Shown here: positions 9,552 to 19,537 of the stretch, piece after piece
Layout: every line of letters starts with the position of its first letter
Position numbering within the stretch: position 1 is the stretch's first letter
Origin: Sporothrix humicola
Taxonomy: Eukaryota > Ascomycota > Sordariomycetes > Ophiostomatales > Ophiostomataceae
Length of the DNA stretch: 64,000 nucleotides
Assembly: GCA_021396245.1 (NCBI GenBank)
Contig: WNYE01000008.1
Span: forward strand, 62,001-126,000
Direction: 5' to 3'
The notes under the pieces: generated by a model
Seen by the model: only the letters and a program-made list of their open reading frames with translations
What the model was told of the DNA's origin: nothing
Databases searched by the model: none
Program-made: the position numbers and the translations under genes

Positions 9552-10412
9552 ATGTGCATCTACTCTGAGAAGATTTCCTTCGCGGACTGCCAGCATGTTG
9601 TCCCAAGCCAACAGCTGGGCCCTGCCCACCAGGTGATGTTGGATTTCTGCGGCACCCATGCCAACGCGCTCATTGCTAACCATCAACAGGCCATGGCCAA
9701 CACCGCTGAAGATGACCCATTCAGAATGCCCCTGCCTGAGATTCAACCCTTTTGCAGCAACTTTGACTACCGTCTTGGCACCGTTTCCCCGGCTCCCATC
9801 CCCAGCTTCTCTGTCATCTCGGGCGGCCCGCCTCCCAGCTACCCCAGCGCCAGTCCCGGCGTCCTCATCTGCCCCGACTGCTCCGGTCATTTTCGTCGCA
9901 TCGACGACAACTGGAAGGACTGCATGGACATGATCAAGCGCTTCAGCGCCCATTGCGTGCTGGGCAAGGGAACTGAGGCCCTTCGCCGGAGGCCCGGCCT
10001 CAAAGACTTTGTTCCTGCTACGGACGTCAACTTCCAGATGCTCAAGAGCCTGCGTTACCGTGCTACTACCCGCGGCCCCGCGATGGCCAGCAGCGCTAAC
10101 AAGTGGGATTTCTTGCTGACCTACCAGTGCGCTCTCACCCACCGCTTCATCACCCGCGATTTCCCCATTGACTGGGAGGTGTGGACCAACATCTTCTTTG
10201 TCGAGGGCAAGGCGGAGGTTGCTGTCGGCTATTGCCTCGAGGTCGAGGATCTGCTCCAGCTGCAACTCGACATTCAGCATGAACTTCCTGCCGACCTGCC
10301 CTTCACCGCCGTTCCCGACTGGTACGACGCCTACCTCAAATTTCTCAACATCCCCATCGAGGAGAACCCCCATAATCCTCTTCTTGATACTCGTTACGGG
10401 TTTAAGCCATAA
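9552..10412 (+). CDS. Hypothetical fungal protein beginning MCIYSEKI
   Basis: An ATG-initiated frame of 286 residues with strongly GC3-biased codons, so very probably coding. No family is recognised. Visible features are an N-terminal MCIYSEKISFADCQH, a proline/serine-rich stretch at about residues 78-105, CPDCSGHF (a single CxxC, about 107-114) and a hydrophilic alpha-helical C-terminal half ending in LLDTRYGFKP. There is no signal peptide or membrane helix. A 57-nt segment at 9633-9689 starts GTGATG, contains GCTAAC and ends CAACAG; being a multiple of three without a stop, it may be an intron, which would shorten the protein to 267 residues. The next gene also begins MCI and has a similar N-terminal cysteine pattern, so the two may be distant relatives. 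Confidence 0.75.
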   Translation: MCIYSEKISFADCQHVVPSQQLGPAHQVMLDFCGTHANALIANHQQAMANTAEDDPFRMPLPEIQPFCSNFDYRLGTVSPAPIPSFSVISGGPPPSYPSASPGVLICPDCSGHFRRIDDNWKDCMDMIKRFSAHCVLGKGTEALRRRPGLKDFVPATDVNFQMLKSLRYRATTRGPAMASSANKWDFLLTYQCALTHRFITRDFPIDWEVWTNIFFVEGKAEVAVGYCLEVEDLLQLQLDIQHELPADLPFTAVPDWYDAYLKFLNIPIEENPHNPLLDTRYGFKP

Positions 10413-11134
10413 TCCTTGATCTAGTCCGTTCTATGTTAACTTTTTTTTTTTCCTAGGATCCTTGTTTACATTCAGTATTGTACTACAAATTGACTTTTAA
10501 AAACTCTCCGAAATGCTCCTTAAATGCCCCGTGAATATAACCTTAAATGTAATCAATTGTTTGCTGCTTTAAATATTGCAATTTGATTTTTTTCGTTTTC
10601 AGCATTTTTTTTTTCTTTTTGGTACACATTTTTTTCTTTGAAAAAAATAAAAAAGACACCAAATACCATGAGTATTGGATCATTACTTCAGCTCATAAAA
10701 AGGAAACGCTTTTGTTTCTATTCCATTTTTCTTAATTATAATCTCACTGACAAGCGGATTTAAAAATACCTGACATCTTGAAGTGCTCGTAGGTTTATCA
10801 TCTCAAGTCGCTCGTGGACCTGGGTCGTTCCTTCCATTTTGGACACCAGACGGCTCCTTCCATATTCGCCTACGATGGATGCCATGTTGTCAAAAATTGT
10901 AAACAAGAAAAGTGTGCACGCTTCATTCACTTCACACCTCTCCCCTGCATCTAATCTCAAATTCTCAGAGCTCTTCGCGAAGGCTTAAACTGTCGACCCC
11001 ATCCTCTAGAGGCAGCTCAACACCGATCTCGAGTTCGGTGCCTTCTTTACCACTCTCTTAGACCCGAGGCGTTGTGTATGCCGACCATCTGAAAGATTTG
11101 ACGACTTGGCCAGACTGACATCGGATTTTTCGCG
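10413..11134. other. Intergenic, poly-T/AT-rich then mixed
   Basis: About 720 bp. T-runs at 10441-10452 and 10600-10640 suit the 3' UTR and terminator of the preceding gene; the remainder is promoter of the following one. No supported gene. Confidence 0.45.
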
Positions 11135-12247
11135 ATGTGCATCGTCCAGCGCTATTCGGTTTGGCGCTGCGGCTGCGCCATTGACGACAAAGACCAGACA
11201 CTCGTTCGCATTTGTATCGCCAAGGCACGCAACGCGAAGGAAAAGTGTACTCTCTACGTCGTCCCGGCATTTGGCGATAACTTATCGCTGCCCGATGGGT
11301 CACCGAACCCCCAAGAGCGCTACGAGAGCAGCAGCAGCAGTAGCAGCGGAGACAGTGACGAAGCATGCTGTGGCGATGATCCTGGCGGCGACGAAGAGAT
11401 GGCTGATCTAGAGGACCAGCAGGATGGTGGCCTTCGCGCCTCTGAAGTTGAAGTCGATTCTGTCACTCGTGACGACGACAATAGCATCGATGGTGAAGTT
11501 GATGGCCTAGAAGATCTAGGATTAATGGCACCCGAGCCTCTGTGGATTATCAATGCCGAACCGACAAACAACAAGCCCTCAGAGGAGGCACTTGCCTCAA
11601 CAAAGCCCTCTCAATATCCGACCACTCCCAATCCAATCGATCCCAGGCTAATCAACGATGATACCGACGAGATCACTGGAATCACCAAAGACGACACCAT
11701 TGTGGCAGGCGAAGACATTGAAAACTGGTGCGACAAGGAACTTATGGACGAGATACGTGCCAAAGATGACAAGCTATCCCAACGCAAGCCCGTTTCGTCA
11801 CCTCGAATGTGCCCCGAGCACGAAGCCCAGTTCGAGCACTTTTCCAACTGCTACTGGCGCAGCGAGATGGTGTGGCTGCGGCCCAAGATGCACCGTCACG
11901 GATATCGTGCATGCAAGGACCTGCTCTTTGCCCAGCGCTGCGCCGACCGGCTCTATGAGCTGTACCTCGTGTGGAAGTTCTTCAACGGCGGCGACAAGTA
12001 CGGCGGAATGCTTGCGACGCATCCTGAATTTGTGCCTCTCCACCGGCCTAGCAGGGCCGATGACGGCTACTGCACCAACGATGCTGCTGTCGATATCCCG
12101 AGGTCTACCCAAGAGGTCGACTCGAGCGAAACGATGCAGGCGGTTGCCAGAGAGGCCGGTGTCAACTACGACATTTTGAAGTGGGCGCTCGATGATCTTC
12201 TGACGCCTCTTCGCAACAAACTGCACCCGCGGGAGATGCTGAACTAG
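11135..12247 (+). CDS. Hypothetical acidic protein beginning MCIVQRYS
   Basis: A single-exon frame of 370 residues. Unrecognised. The N-terminal 50 residues contain WRCGCAIDD and further cysteines (CIAKARNAKEKC), a pattern often seen at the start of fungal orphan proteins. Residues about 66-130 are disordered and acidic, with a serine run encoded by AGC repeats (11329-11347) followed by D/E-rich sequence. The C-terminal 150 residues look folded, with CPEHEAQFEHFSNCYW, aromatic-rich helices (LYELYLVWKFFNGGDKYGG) and a closing helix. No signal peptide or membrane helix. The codon usage matches neighbouring genes. It follows another MCI-starting gene on the same strand after 722 bp; shared ancestry is possible but cannot be shown by eye. 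Confidence 0.75.
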   Translation: MCIVQRYSVWRCGCAIDDKDQTLVRICIAKARNAKEKCTLYVVPAFGDNLSLPDGSPNPQERYESSSSSSSGDSDEACCGDDPGGDEEMADLEDQQDGGLRASEVEVDSVTRDDDNSIDGEVDGLEDLGLMAPEPLWIINAEPTNNKPSEEALASTKPSQYPTTPNPIDPRLINDDTDEITGITKDDTIVAGEDIENWCDKELMDEIRAKDDKLSQRKPVSSPRMCPEHEAQFEHFSNCYWRSEMVWLRPKMHRHGYRACKDLLFAQRCADRLYELYLVWKFFNGGDKYGGMLATHPEFVPLHRPSRADDGYCTNDAAVDIPRSTQEVDSSETMQAVAREAGVNYDILKWALDDLLTPLRNKLHPREMLN

Positions 12248-13350
12248 TTGGGAGTTGGGCCTTGGCCCAATTGTTTCACCGGGTATTGATGGATGTTGCT
12301 GGGTTCCGATTTGGTGCTATCTGGAAAAGTCATACATCAGATCTTGACACAGGGAATAGATTGAGACCAGGGACTGGGCAAATGGACGATGATATGAAAG
12401 GATGGAAACGAAACGCTTTTTGATAAGCTTTAGTGTTGGAAGTTTGTGGGTTGGAACAACCTGTTGGGCCTGAATTTGGCATTGGAGGTTTGTCGAGGCT
12501 TTTGTTTCTTGCGTTGTTTTGATCGACGAATCATTTCGTTTTTCCAAAAGATAAAATTCAAATAAAAATATTTCAAAAAGCCTCGTGACTCAACATTTCA
12601 TCGACAAAGGTATAATGATCCTTCTCTTTTCTTGAGAATCTTCAACGTTGCTCCTTCCTCCGTTGTAAAGAATTTACCGCAGCCATAGCTTCTAATGTTG
12701 GGTAGGTGCGACACGCATTTGCTGGCCGTAGCTTCCTGTTGTGCACCCAAGAACAGCATACGCACCTGCCTTGCCTCGCTTGCGTACTCTCTTTTTTGTC
12801 CCCCCTTTTCTTCCCCCGATCTTGATCACAGACACAAGATTCAACTTTGGACACGAAGCATATTCAAGCACACATTCTGGGTGCCACGATCTCAACACAA
12901 GTTTTAATTGTGCACTCGCTGGGCTAGATGTTCGAGACCGGTCTCATGCATGAAGCCTACCTCACTTTGGGCTCTGGGCAGCAGCCCCACTCGCCTTTGC
13001 CCTCTTCGCCATCACTTCCTCCAATCGTTCACCTCGACTGTTCGCCTGATCCTCTCCAAACGCACAAATCCCCAGCCTCCTCATTTATTCGAGTTTACTC
13101 TTCGGGTAACCTTTTTTTGGCCCATCCCTGACCTTTGCGTGAGAATCCCAGCCATTGCCAAGCCTGTCCTTGTCTATTTCGACAGCTCAATTGCCCGACG
13201 TCATTCTTTTTTATTTCCATAGGGCTGCTAGGGTTCAGAAACATTAAAACGAAGAATAAGACAGAACACACCATTTCGCGGCTTATCGTGTCTCATTCGA
13301 CCAGAGCCGGGCACAGCGACTGACAGCTACCAAGCACGAACGAAACGATC
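12248..13350. other. Intergenic, 3' UTR and promoter region
   Basis: 1.1 kb without a supported gene. From about 12960 to 13230 the plus strand is C/T-rich, fitting the leader of the next gene. Confidence 0.45.
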
Positions 13351-14532
13351 ATGAGTTCCTCAGAGAAGCCAAAGAAGTCTAACTCGCCGCCGGCGAAGGA
13401 CCGCTACTATCCATCGCCATATGGGCCTGAGCAGCCAGGGAACTACCCGCCCATTCCGCCTCCATCGTCCGGCCCGCCCGCGTCGGTGCCTGGTGGACGC
13501 AATGACGATAGCCGGATCAATGGAAGCAGCGACATCAACAGCCGCCCGCCGTCGTACCGCCCGTACGACTCGATGCCGTCTTTGCCCCTGCAGCAAAAGC
13601 CCTCTGGAGTTCCGCCACCGCCTCAATCTCTGCCACCGCAGAAGCAGCAGCAAGATCAGCGGCCATACCCGCCGTACATTCCATCAGCCCCGGCCTCCAT
13701 GGTTGAGATCCCGCCCCAGCCGACTATGTCAACAGCTGGCTCAACAGTTGGCGTACCCTTGATTGGCGGCATTGGCGGGCCTCCGGGAACTAGTGGACCG
13801 GCAGGCGGAGGCTACGGTAGTGGCCCGCGCCCTAGTGCCGCGCCGGTCTTGACCCAGTCACCGGGCCCGATGTATGCCAATGAGACTGTTAATAAGGATG
13901 ACATGCGTTCGGCGCGCGCGTCTGTCGAGTTGGGGCTAAGCCGCCTTATCGAGCTGCAGTACCAGCAGCGCCAGCACCTGCAGTACGGGCCCGGGGCTGC
14001 CAATGTTCCCAACAGTACCGCTGCCGTAGTGCAGGACCAGTTGCGTCTTCAGACAGGCTCAGTTATGCGTGACCTGCGCTATGTGCGGCGGGCACTGTAT
14101 GCCAAGGCCAAGGCTGCAGAAAACCACCGGTTCCGGCGCTGGCTGGTTGGTGGAATTCTGGCGACATTCATCCCTCTTGTGCGGCGATTGTTCCGCCGCC
14201 GTGGCGGAGACAGCACCGCCAACAACAATACGTCCACACAAATCTTCACAGCCAACGATACCGAGTACGCTTTTGTCCGCAGCCGGTCTCTTGTTGATCG
14301 TATGCTCAGCTCTGTGACCCGTCGTGGCGGCCTGGCCTCGATTGCCTTCTTCGTCTTTGCGGTGCTCTACATCTTCAGCAACGAAGTCTCGCTGCGCGTG
14401 GCTCGCACTGTTGGTCGCCGGTTGAAGAAGCTGAGCCAAAAGATCGAGCGTGGTGATGAGCCGTTGAATGAGTCCGATCTGAAGCAGTTGTCAGGCTGGC
14501 GCTGGCGCGTTCTCCTTTGGGGCCGCCAATGA
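13351..14532 (+). CDS. Proline-rich protein with two C-terminal membrane helices
   Basis: One exon, 393 residues, not recognised by name. Residues 1-165 are disordered and rich in P, S, Q and G (PPIPPPSSGPP, LPPQKQQQDQ). A helical, probably coiled-coil region follows at about 185-255 (ARASVELGLSRLIELQYQQR, then MRDLRYVRRALYAKAKA). Two hydrophobic segments lie at about 264-281 (WLVGGILATFIPLVRRLF, flanked by arginines) and about 327-345 (LASIAFFVFAVLYIF). The tail after the second helix is basic. The topology suggests a tail-proximal membrane protein with both ends cytosolic, perhaps of a peroxisomal, mitochondrial or ER membrane, but this is inference. Its upstream neighbour is unrelated. Confidence 0.8.
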   Translation: MSSSEKPKKSNSPPAKDRYYPSPYGPEQPGNYPPIPPPSSGPPASVPGGRNDDSRINGSSDINSRPPSYRPYDSMPSLPLQQKPSGVPPPPQSLPPQKQQQDQRPYPPYIPSAPASMVEIPPQPTMSTAGSTVGVPLIGGIGGPPGTSGPAGGGYGSGPRPSAAPVLTQSPGPMYANETVNKDDMRSARASVELGLSRLIELQYQQRQHLQYGPGAANVPNSTAAVVQDQLRLQTGSVMRDLRYVRRALYAKAKAAENHRFRRWLVGGILATFIPLVRRLFRRRGGDSTANNNTSTQIFTANDTEYAFVRSRSLVDRMLSSVTRRGGLASIAFFVFAVLYIFSNEVSLRVARTVGRRLKKLSQKIERGDEPLNESDLKQLSGWRWRVLLWGRQ

Positions 14533-16198
14533 TTACAAGTGGACGGAATTATGACAGCATATGTTTTTATGACCTTTTTTGTTACATTTTGGGCACAATT
14601 TACTTTCCGCATATTTATATGATTAATGAGAGCCAAGATTTTTGAGACGCTGAGTTCTGCTTTTTTGGATATGTACTTTTCATCGAACTTACCAACTGTC
14701 GCACGCAGGGCTAGTCTTCCATTACATTATCCCTTTTCGTGAGTTCAGCCATTCCTTGTCCCAGTGCACAAGCATTCGATCTGCTAACTGGTATCGCTTT
14801 CAAGAGACAATAAAAATGGTCATGGCCATCACCGATATTCCCAGGGGCAGAACAACCTCAAACAAAGAAAACAAGAGCAGAAACAACCACGGACAACTCC
14901 AATGTTCACGTTGACCAGGTCGGCAGTTGCTCGGTTATGGCAGCGATCGAAATATTTGAGCACTCATAAGAAAATCACCCATCGATCCGGGAAAATGAGT
15001 CAAGAAAACATACCTTTCAGGGGCGCCACGATATCGGACTCACGCCTTCCTAGATTTCATCCCATCTTGACGAGCCACACCAACCACCCTCCCACACTGA
15101 CAAGGACTACCAAGTTGTGTCAAGTCCTTCACATTTGTTTTGGGGGTCAGGAAATGTTTCGTTTCTTCTGTGCGCTGCGAAAAAGGTGGCAGTTTTGAAC
15201 ATCTTTTACTTTCACCGGGTAAAGACACAGCTCCTGTTTCGTGGCCAACGTCCAAAAATGTTTCCATTTCCCCTTTCAGCAATATCTGTCAAACAAGCAC
15301 ACGGCCTTCGCAGCTACAAAGGTCTGTTTATCCGGTACCCTCCCACCAGCCCCCAAGGCTCCCTTTTTGCACCGCAATCGGATCTAGGAACAAGAAAATT
15401 CCACTGCGCAAGGATGTCATCACAATACGGCGGGGACTTCGGCCAGGACCTTGTCTTGGCAGTAGCAAACGCGCGGTATACCGTCAATATGGATTTCAGA
15501 TGAACACGAGGAAGGCTCCTGATGAAAGCTTTACCCGAGTTGATCCTTCAAAACCTTCGCACACTTGATTTCTAGAAAGCTGACGGCGACTGTTCAAACA
15601 GCCTTGAAACGAGCCTCGACCGTGCATATGTTTTTGTTACCCTATGGAGACTGCGGGAGAGATGCCATCTCCAAAACAATGCCATCATCACCATTTTGAC
15701 ACCAGGTGCCCCCAGGGGTAACAGGAAGGGGCACAGATGAAGAAGGAAACAACCGAGACACATGGCCCACAGATGCCGACCAAGGAGTCAGGAGAAGGGG
15801 AAGGGGACAATAGCAGCAACAGCTTTTGGTGGCTGGTATGAAGTCGGAGCCGCGATGGTGGATATGCGGTCGATTGATCACCATGAGAGGATCACTGCTC
15901 GTCAATGGGCGTTCATCGATGACCAAGATTCAGTATATATGGTTCGATTCCCGCCCGACGAATTCTCGACAATCCCGGGTTTCTTTGTTTCCTCTTCATC
16001 CTCAATCCTCATCTCGGCCTTCCCCAGTCATTCCTTTTAGCCCATATTCGCGGCCCTTCATTTCTTACATTCCCTTCCTTTTGTCCATTTTGATCGAGTG
16101 TCTTGACGACATTATTCCTTTTTAATCTTGTTTATACCCTACATTGCTGGTCAATATTTTTTTCACCTCTACACAACTAATTCTCCTCAACCATCACT
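14533..16198. other. Intergenic, promoter of esterase gene
   Basis: 1.67 kb without a supported gene. Short frames in several registers (15117-15568, 15762-16125) overlap one another and show no domain. The final 200 bp before 16199 are T/C-rich leader. Confidence 0.45.
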
Positions 16199-18052
16199 AT
16201 GAAGACCTTGTCTCTTTTAGGCCTCGCGGCTGTCGCCCAGGCGGTCGATCCTCTCGTCACCCTCAACTACACGCAGCTCCAGGGCACGGCCATCGAGTCA
16301 ACTGGCGTGACACAGTGGCTCGGCGTGCGCTATGCAGCACCTCCCGTTGGCGACCTTCGCTTCGCGGCACCCATCAACCCTCCGGCTACGACGGGCGTGC
16401 AGGATGCTACAAAGTTCCAGGCCATCTGCTTGCCTAGCAACCCATCTGATTGGACGATGAGCAGCAAGCGCCTCAACGTCTCTGAGGACTGTCTGTTTGC
16501 CAACATCTTTGCGCCCTCCAACGCCACCAACACGAGCGCTCTGCCTGTGATGTACTTTATTCAGGGCGGTGGCTTCACCTCCAACTCCAATGCCAACTTT
16601 AACGGCAGTGGAATCGCAGCCTTTGGCAACATCGTTGTGGTGCAGATCAACTACCGTGTTGGCCCCTACGGTTTCCTGCAGAGTCGTGAGGTGCAGACCA
16701 ACGGCAGCCTCAACAATGGCCTCAAGGACCAGATCCAGGGCCTCAAGTGGGTCCAGCAAAACATTGCAGCTGTAAGTTACCCTCAAGAGTCTTCTCGTAC
16801 TCAGCTCTACGTGGTATTTTACTAACAATTGATTTAGTTTGGTGGTGATCCCAAGCACATTGTGGCTTCTGGTGATTCGGCTGGTGCAACATCTCTGGGC
16901 CTTCTCCTGGCAGCCTGGGACGAGCATGATCCTCGCTTCATCAAGGGTGCCATTCTTGAGTCCCCCAGTGTTGCTACGCTTCGCACCCTTGAGCAGGGTC
17001 AGGACCAGTACAACTGTCTGCTAGAGGCGACCAACTGCACGCTTGCCGCTAGCACGATCAAGTGTCTGCGGGATGTCAACGCCACGGAGCTTCAGACGGA
17101 GCAGTGCCAGTTCAACCCGCACCTGGACGACGACCTGGTTCGCCGTCCGATGCTGCAGAGCTTTAACGAGGGCCGCTTCTTGCACGTTCCCATCATTGCT
17201 GGCACTTGCGCCGATGAAGGTACCAAGTTCATCCCGCCGATGGTCAACACGACGGGCCAGGCGCTCGGGATGATTAACGGCCGCGTGTCCAACGCTCTGT
17301 CCGAGTCATCGCTGGAGCAAATCAACAAGACGTACCTGTTGACGAACCGTACAGGCGCTATTCCTGTGGCCAACACGTTTGCCGAGTTCCCCAACAGCGG
17401 CCCGCTGTGGCGTCCCCTGTCCAATGCTGCCGGTGACCTTGGCGAGCACTGCATCACGGCCCAGCTGCAGAACTCCATTGCGCGCGAGGGCGTCAAGACA
17501 TTCAACTACCGGTTCGCGGTGCGCGACGAAGAGCAGGAACGCCTGGGCTTCGGCGCCTACCACACAGTCGAGCTCAACGCCGTGTTTGGTCCCAACAACA
17601 CCGACGGCAACCCGCCCAAGTCGTACAACATTGGCCAGAGCAACGCCGGCATTGTGCCCGTGACCATGGCCTACTGGACGTCGTTTGTCAAGGCGCTCGA
17701 CCCCAACGACCTCAAGCTCGCGGGCATGCCTGACTGGACGCCGTGGGCCGGTCCTGAGGGCCGCCAGCGCCTGCGGTTCCAGACCAACGCGACGGGTCTC
17801 GAGACGATGCCGGACGACCAGGTGGCCAACTGTGAGATGCTGGAGCCCATGTTCCCGGCGATCGAGTCGATCTGGCCCGCCGACAAGGCCATCACGCTCA
17901 ACCCGCGCGGCCAGAAGAACGGCACGTCGTGGGCGCAGACGGCTGGCCAGCAGAAGAAAAAGAGTGCCGCGGCGGGCCGTGCGGGTGGGGCCGGTCTTAT
18001 TGGTTCTGTCGTCGGTGTTGCGGCTGCCGTCGCTGCTCTGGCAATGATCTGA
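16199..18052 (+). CDS. Secreted type-B carboxylesterase/lipase
   Basis: Exons 16199-16771 and 16838-18052 (66-nt intron, GTAAGT/TTTAG) encode 595 residues. A signal peptide covers residues 1 to about 15 (LLGLAAVAQA). The COesterase fold is clear: SEDCLFANIFAP, oxyanion-hole QGGGF (122-126), INYRVGPYGF, and the nucleophile S205 in ASGDSAGATS. The usual elbow in this family is GESAG; here Glu is Asp. E318 (CADEGTKF) and H433 (GAYHTVELNAVFG) complete the triad. The C-terminus ends in a lysine/alanine stretch followed by about 25 hydrophobic residues (GLIGSVVGVAAAVAALAM), a pattern that fits GPI anchoring or a terminal membrane anchor. Substrate is not predictable. Many N-glycosylation sequons agree with secretion. 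Confidence 0.93.
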
Positions 18053-19537
18053 TGTCGCTATCGGCCGCTGAATGCGACGCTGTTCGGTTGGAATCCTCGC
18101 TGGATTTGTAACAATATTTTGGAAATTATTTGGCGTTTGGTTGTTGCCTTGTCGTTTTCTTGGTTTCTTTTGAATTTTCCCTTTTTGTTTTCCTAGTTTC
18201 GTGTTTCCTGTATTCTAGTATCCCCACGCTCGTTTTGCTGCCGAGGCCATTCTTGGTAATCAACAATATCTCTTTGGGTTCAGCTCTCTCTGGAAAATGC
18301 CGTGTGACTCGAATTTGCGAGACTTTTTGCTGGTTGGATATCGTCCGAGTTTTGAAGTCTTTTGTGTTTTGAAAGTTTTCGTCGTATCGAAAAGAGGCAG
18401 CCCGGGCAGCCAAGACTTTCGGTGACGTTGTGAGCCGATTTAGCGGTTTTGCTTCTCTCGCCAAGCCTCGCCATTGAAGCTTTCTTTGTTGCTTTTTCGT
18501 CTTGTTGCCCCTGAATTTGACAGCCTTTCGGCTGCTGGAGGACCACTAACACCACTAATACTCCCCAAAACGGCAGTGGGCAGATTTGCTAGCATTCAAG
18601 GCAGCGAGTTTCGAGGTGAAGGCAGTCATTTTGCATGTCTTTTGACGACTTTTGGCCAATCAGGGCACGCGGTGAGATCTGCAAATTCCCTGTTGCCTCT
18701 GCCTTGTGGATGCCTAACACGTTGACTAACAAGAATGCAGTCTAGTTTTCTGGGATCCGTGCGCCAAAACCCCCCAAACCCCCGTTTCTATGCAACGTTT
18801 GGGGGACCAGCCATGCTCAGCCGCAGCCTTTTCGAGCTTGATCACTGGAGAAAGCGAGAAAAGTGTGGCATAGCTCCCCTGAAGCTGTGTCTCTGATGAA
18901 GTTTGGAGGGCAGATTCACGAAAAATGTGGCTGTCAAGCTGGAGTTCAATTCGTCAGGAGCTTCGAGCTTTGTCAGATCTGGGGTAGACTCATCCTTTTC
19001 CAAATCTCCCATCTTTTTTTGTTCTTTTTTCTTTTCTTTTCCAACAGGTCTGCTGTGCCCCTTTTTCATTTCAAAGCTGCCCTTTGCAAAGTCCAATGCC
19101 AGCGAATGAGGGCTGATTTTCGGTTTCCCCTCTTTCAAGATATTCGTGTAAGCGGTCTATGACATCGAACACGAGGACTTACACGGTACAAAGCAGGACA
19201 AGAAGGCTATCCATGCTCACTCTGGCCAGGCACCAGCCCTCTTCCCACCAAGTATAAGATCTTGGCCTCCCCCCTCCCTCGATTGATTTTCGTTTTTGCT
19301 TCTTCTTTTCATTCTTCATTCTCCAATTCAACCAAACAACTCTCAGTCAACACAATTGTTGCCAGTTTACAACCTCTGCCCTTGTTCTGTCTTTTGTTCT
19401 GCCAACTCTTTCTTTGCACTTACACCAAAGCGCATCACCCGCCCCCACTTTCAACAATACACCACCATTTATCGCACTTACAAAAACAATACACAACAAA
19501 CCTCCACAAAAAAACCACAACAACCCCAACTCCCACA
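18053..19537. other. Intergenic, long promoter of the DUF4139 gene
   Basis: 1.5 kb without a supported gene. A TATA-like TATAAG at 19253-19258 lies in a short GC-poor pocket about 285 bp before the start codon; the sequence from 19262 to 19537 is C/T- then CAA-rich and looks like a leader. Confidence 0.45.
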
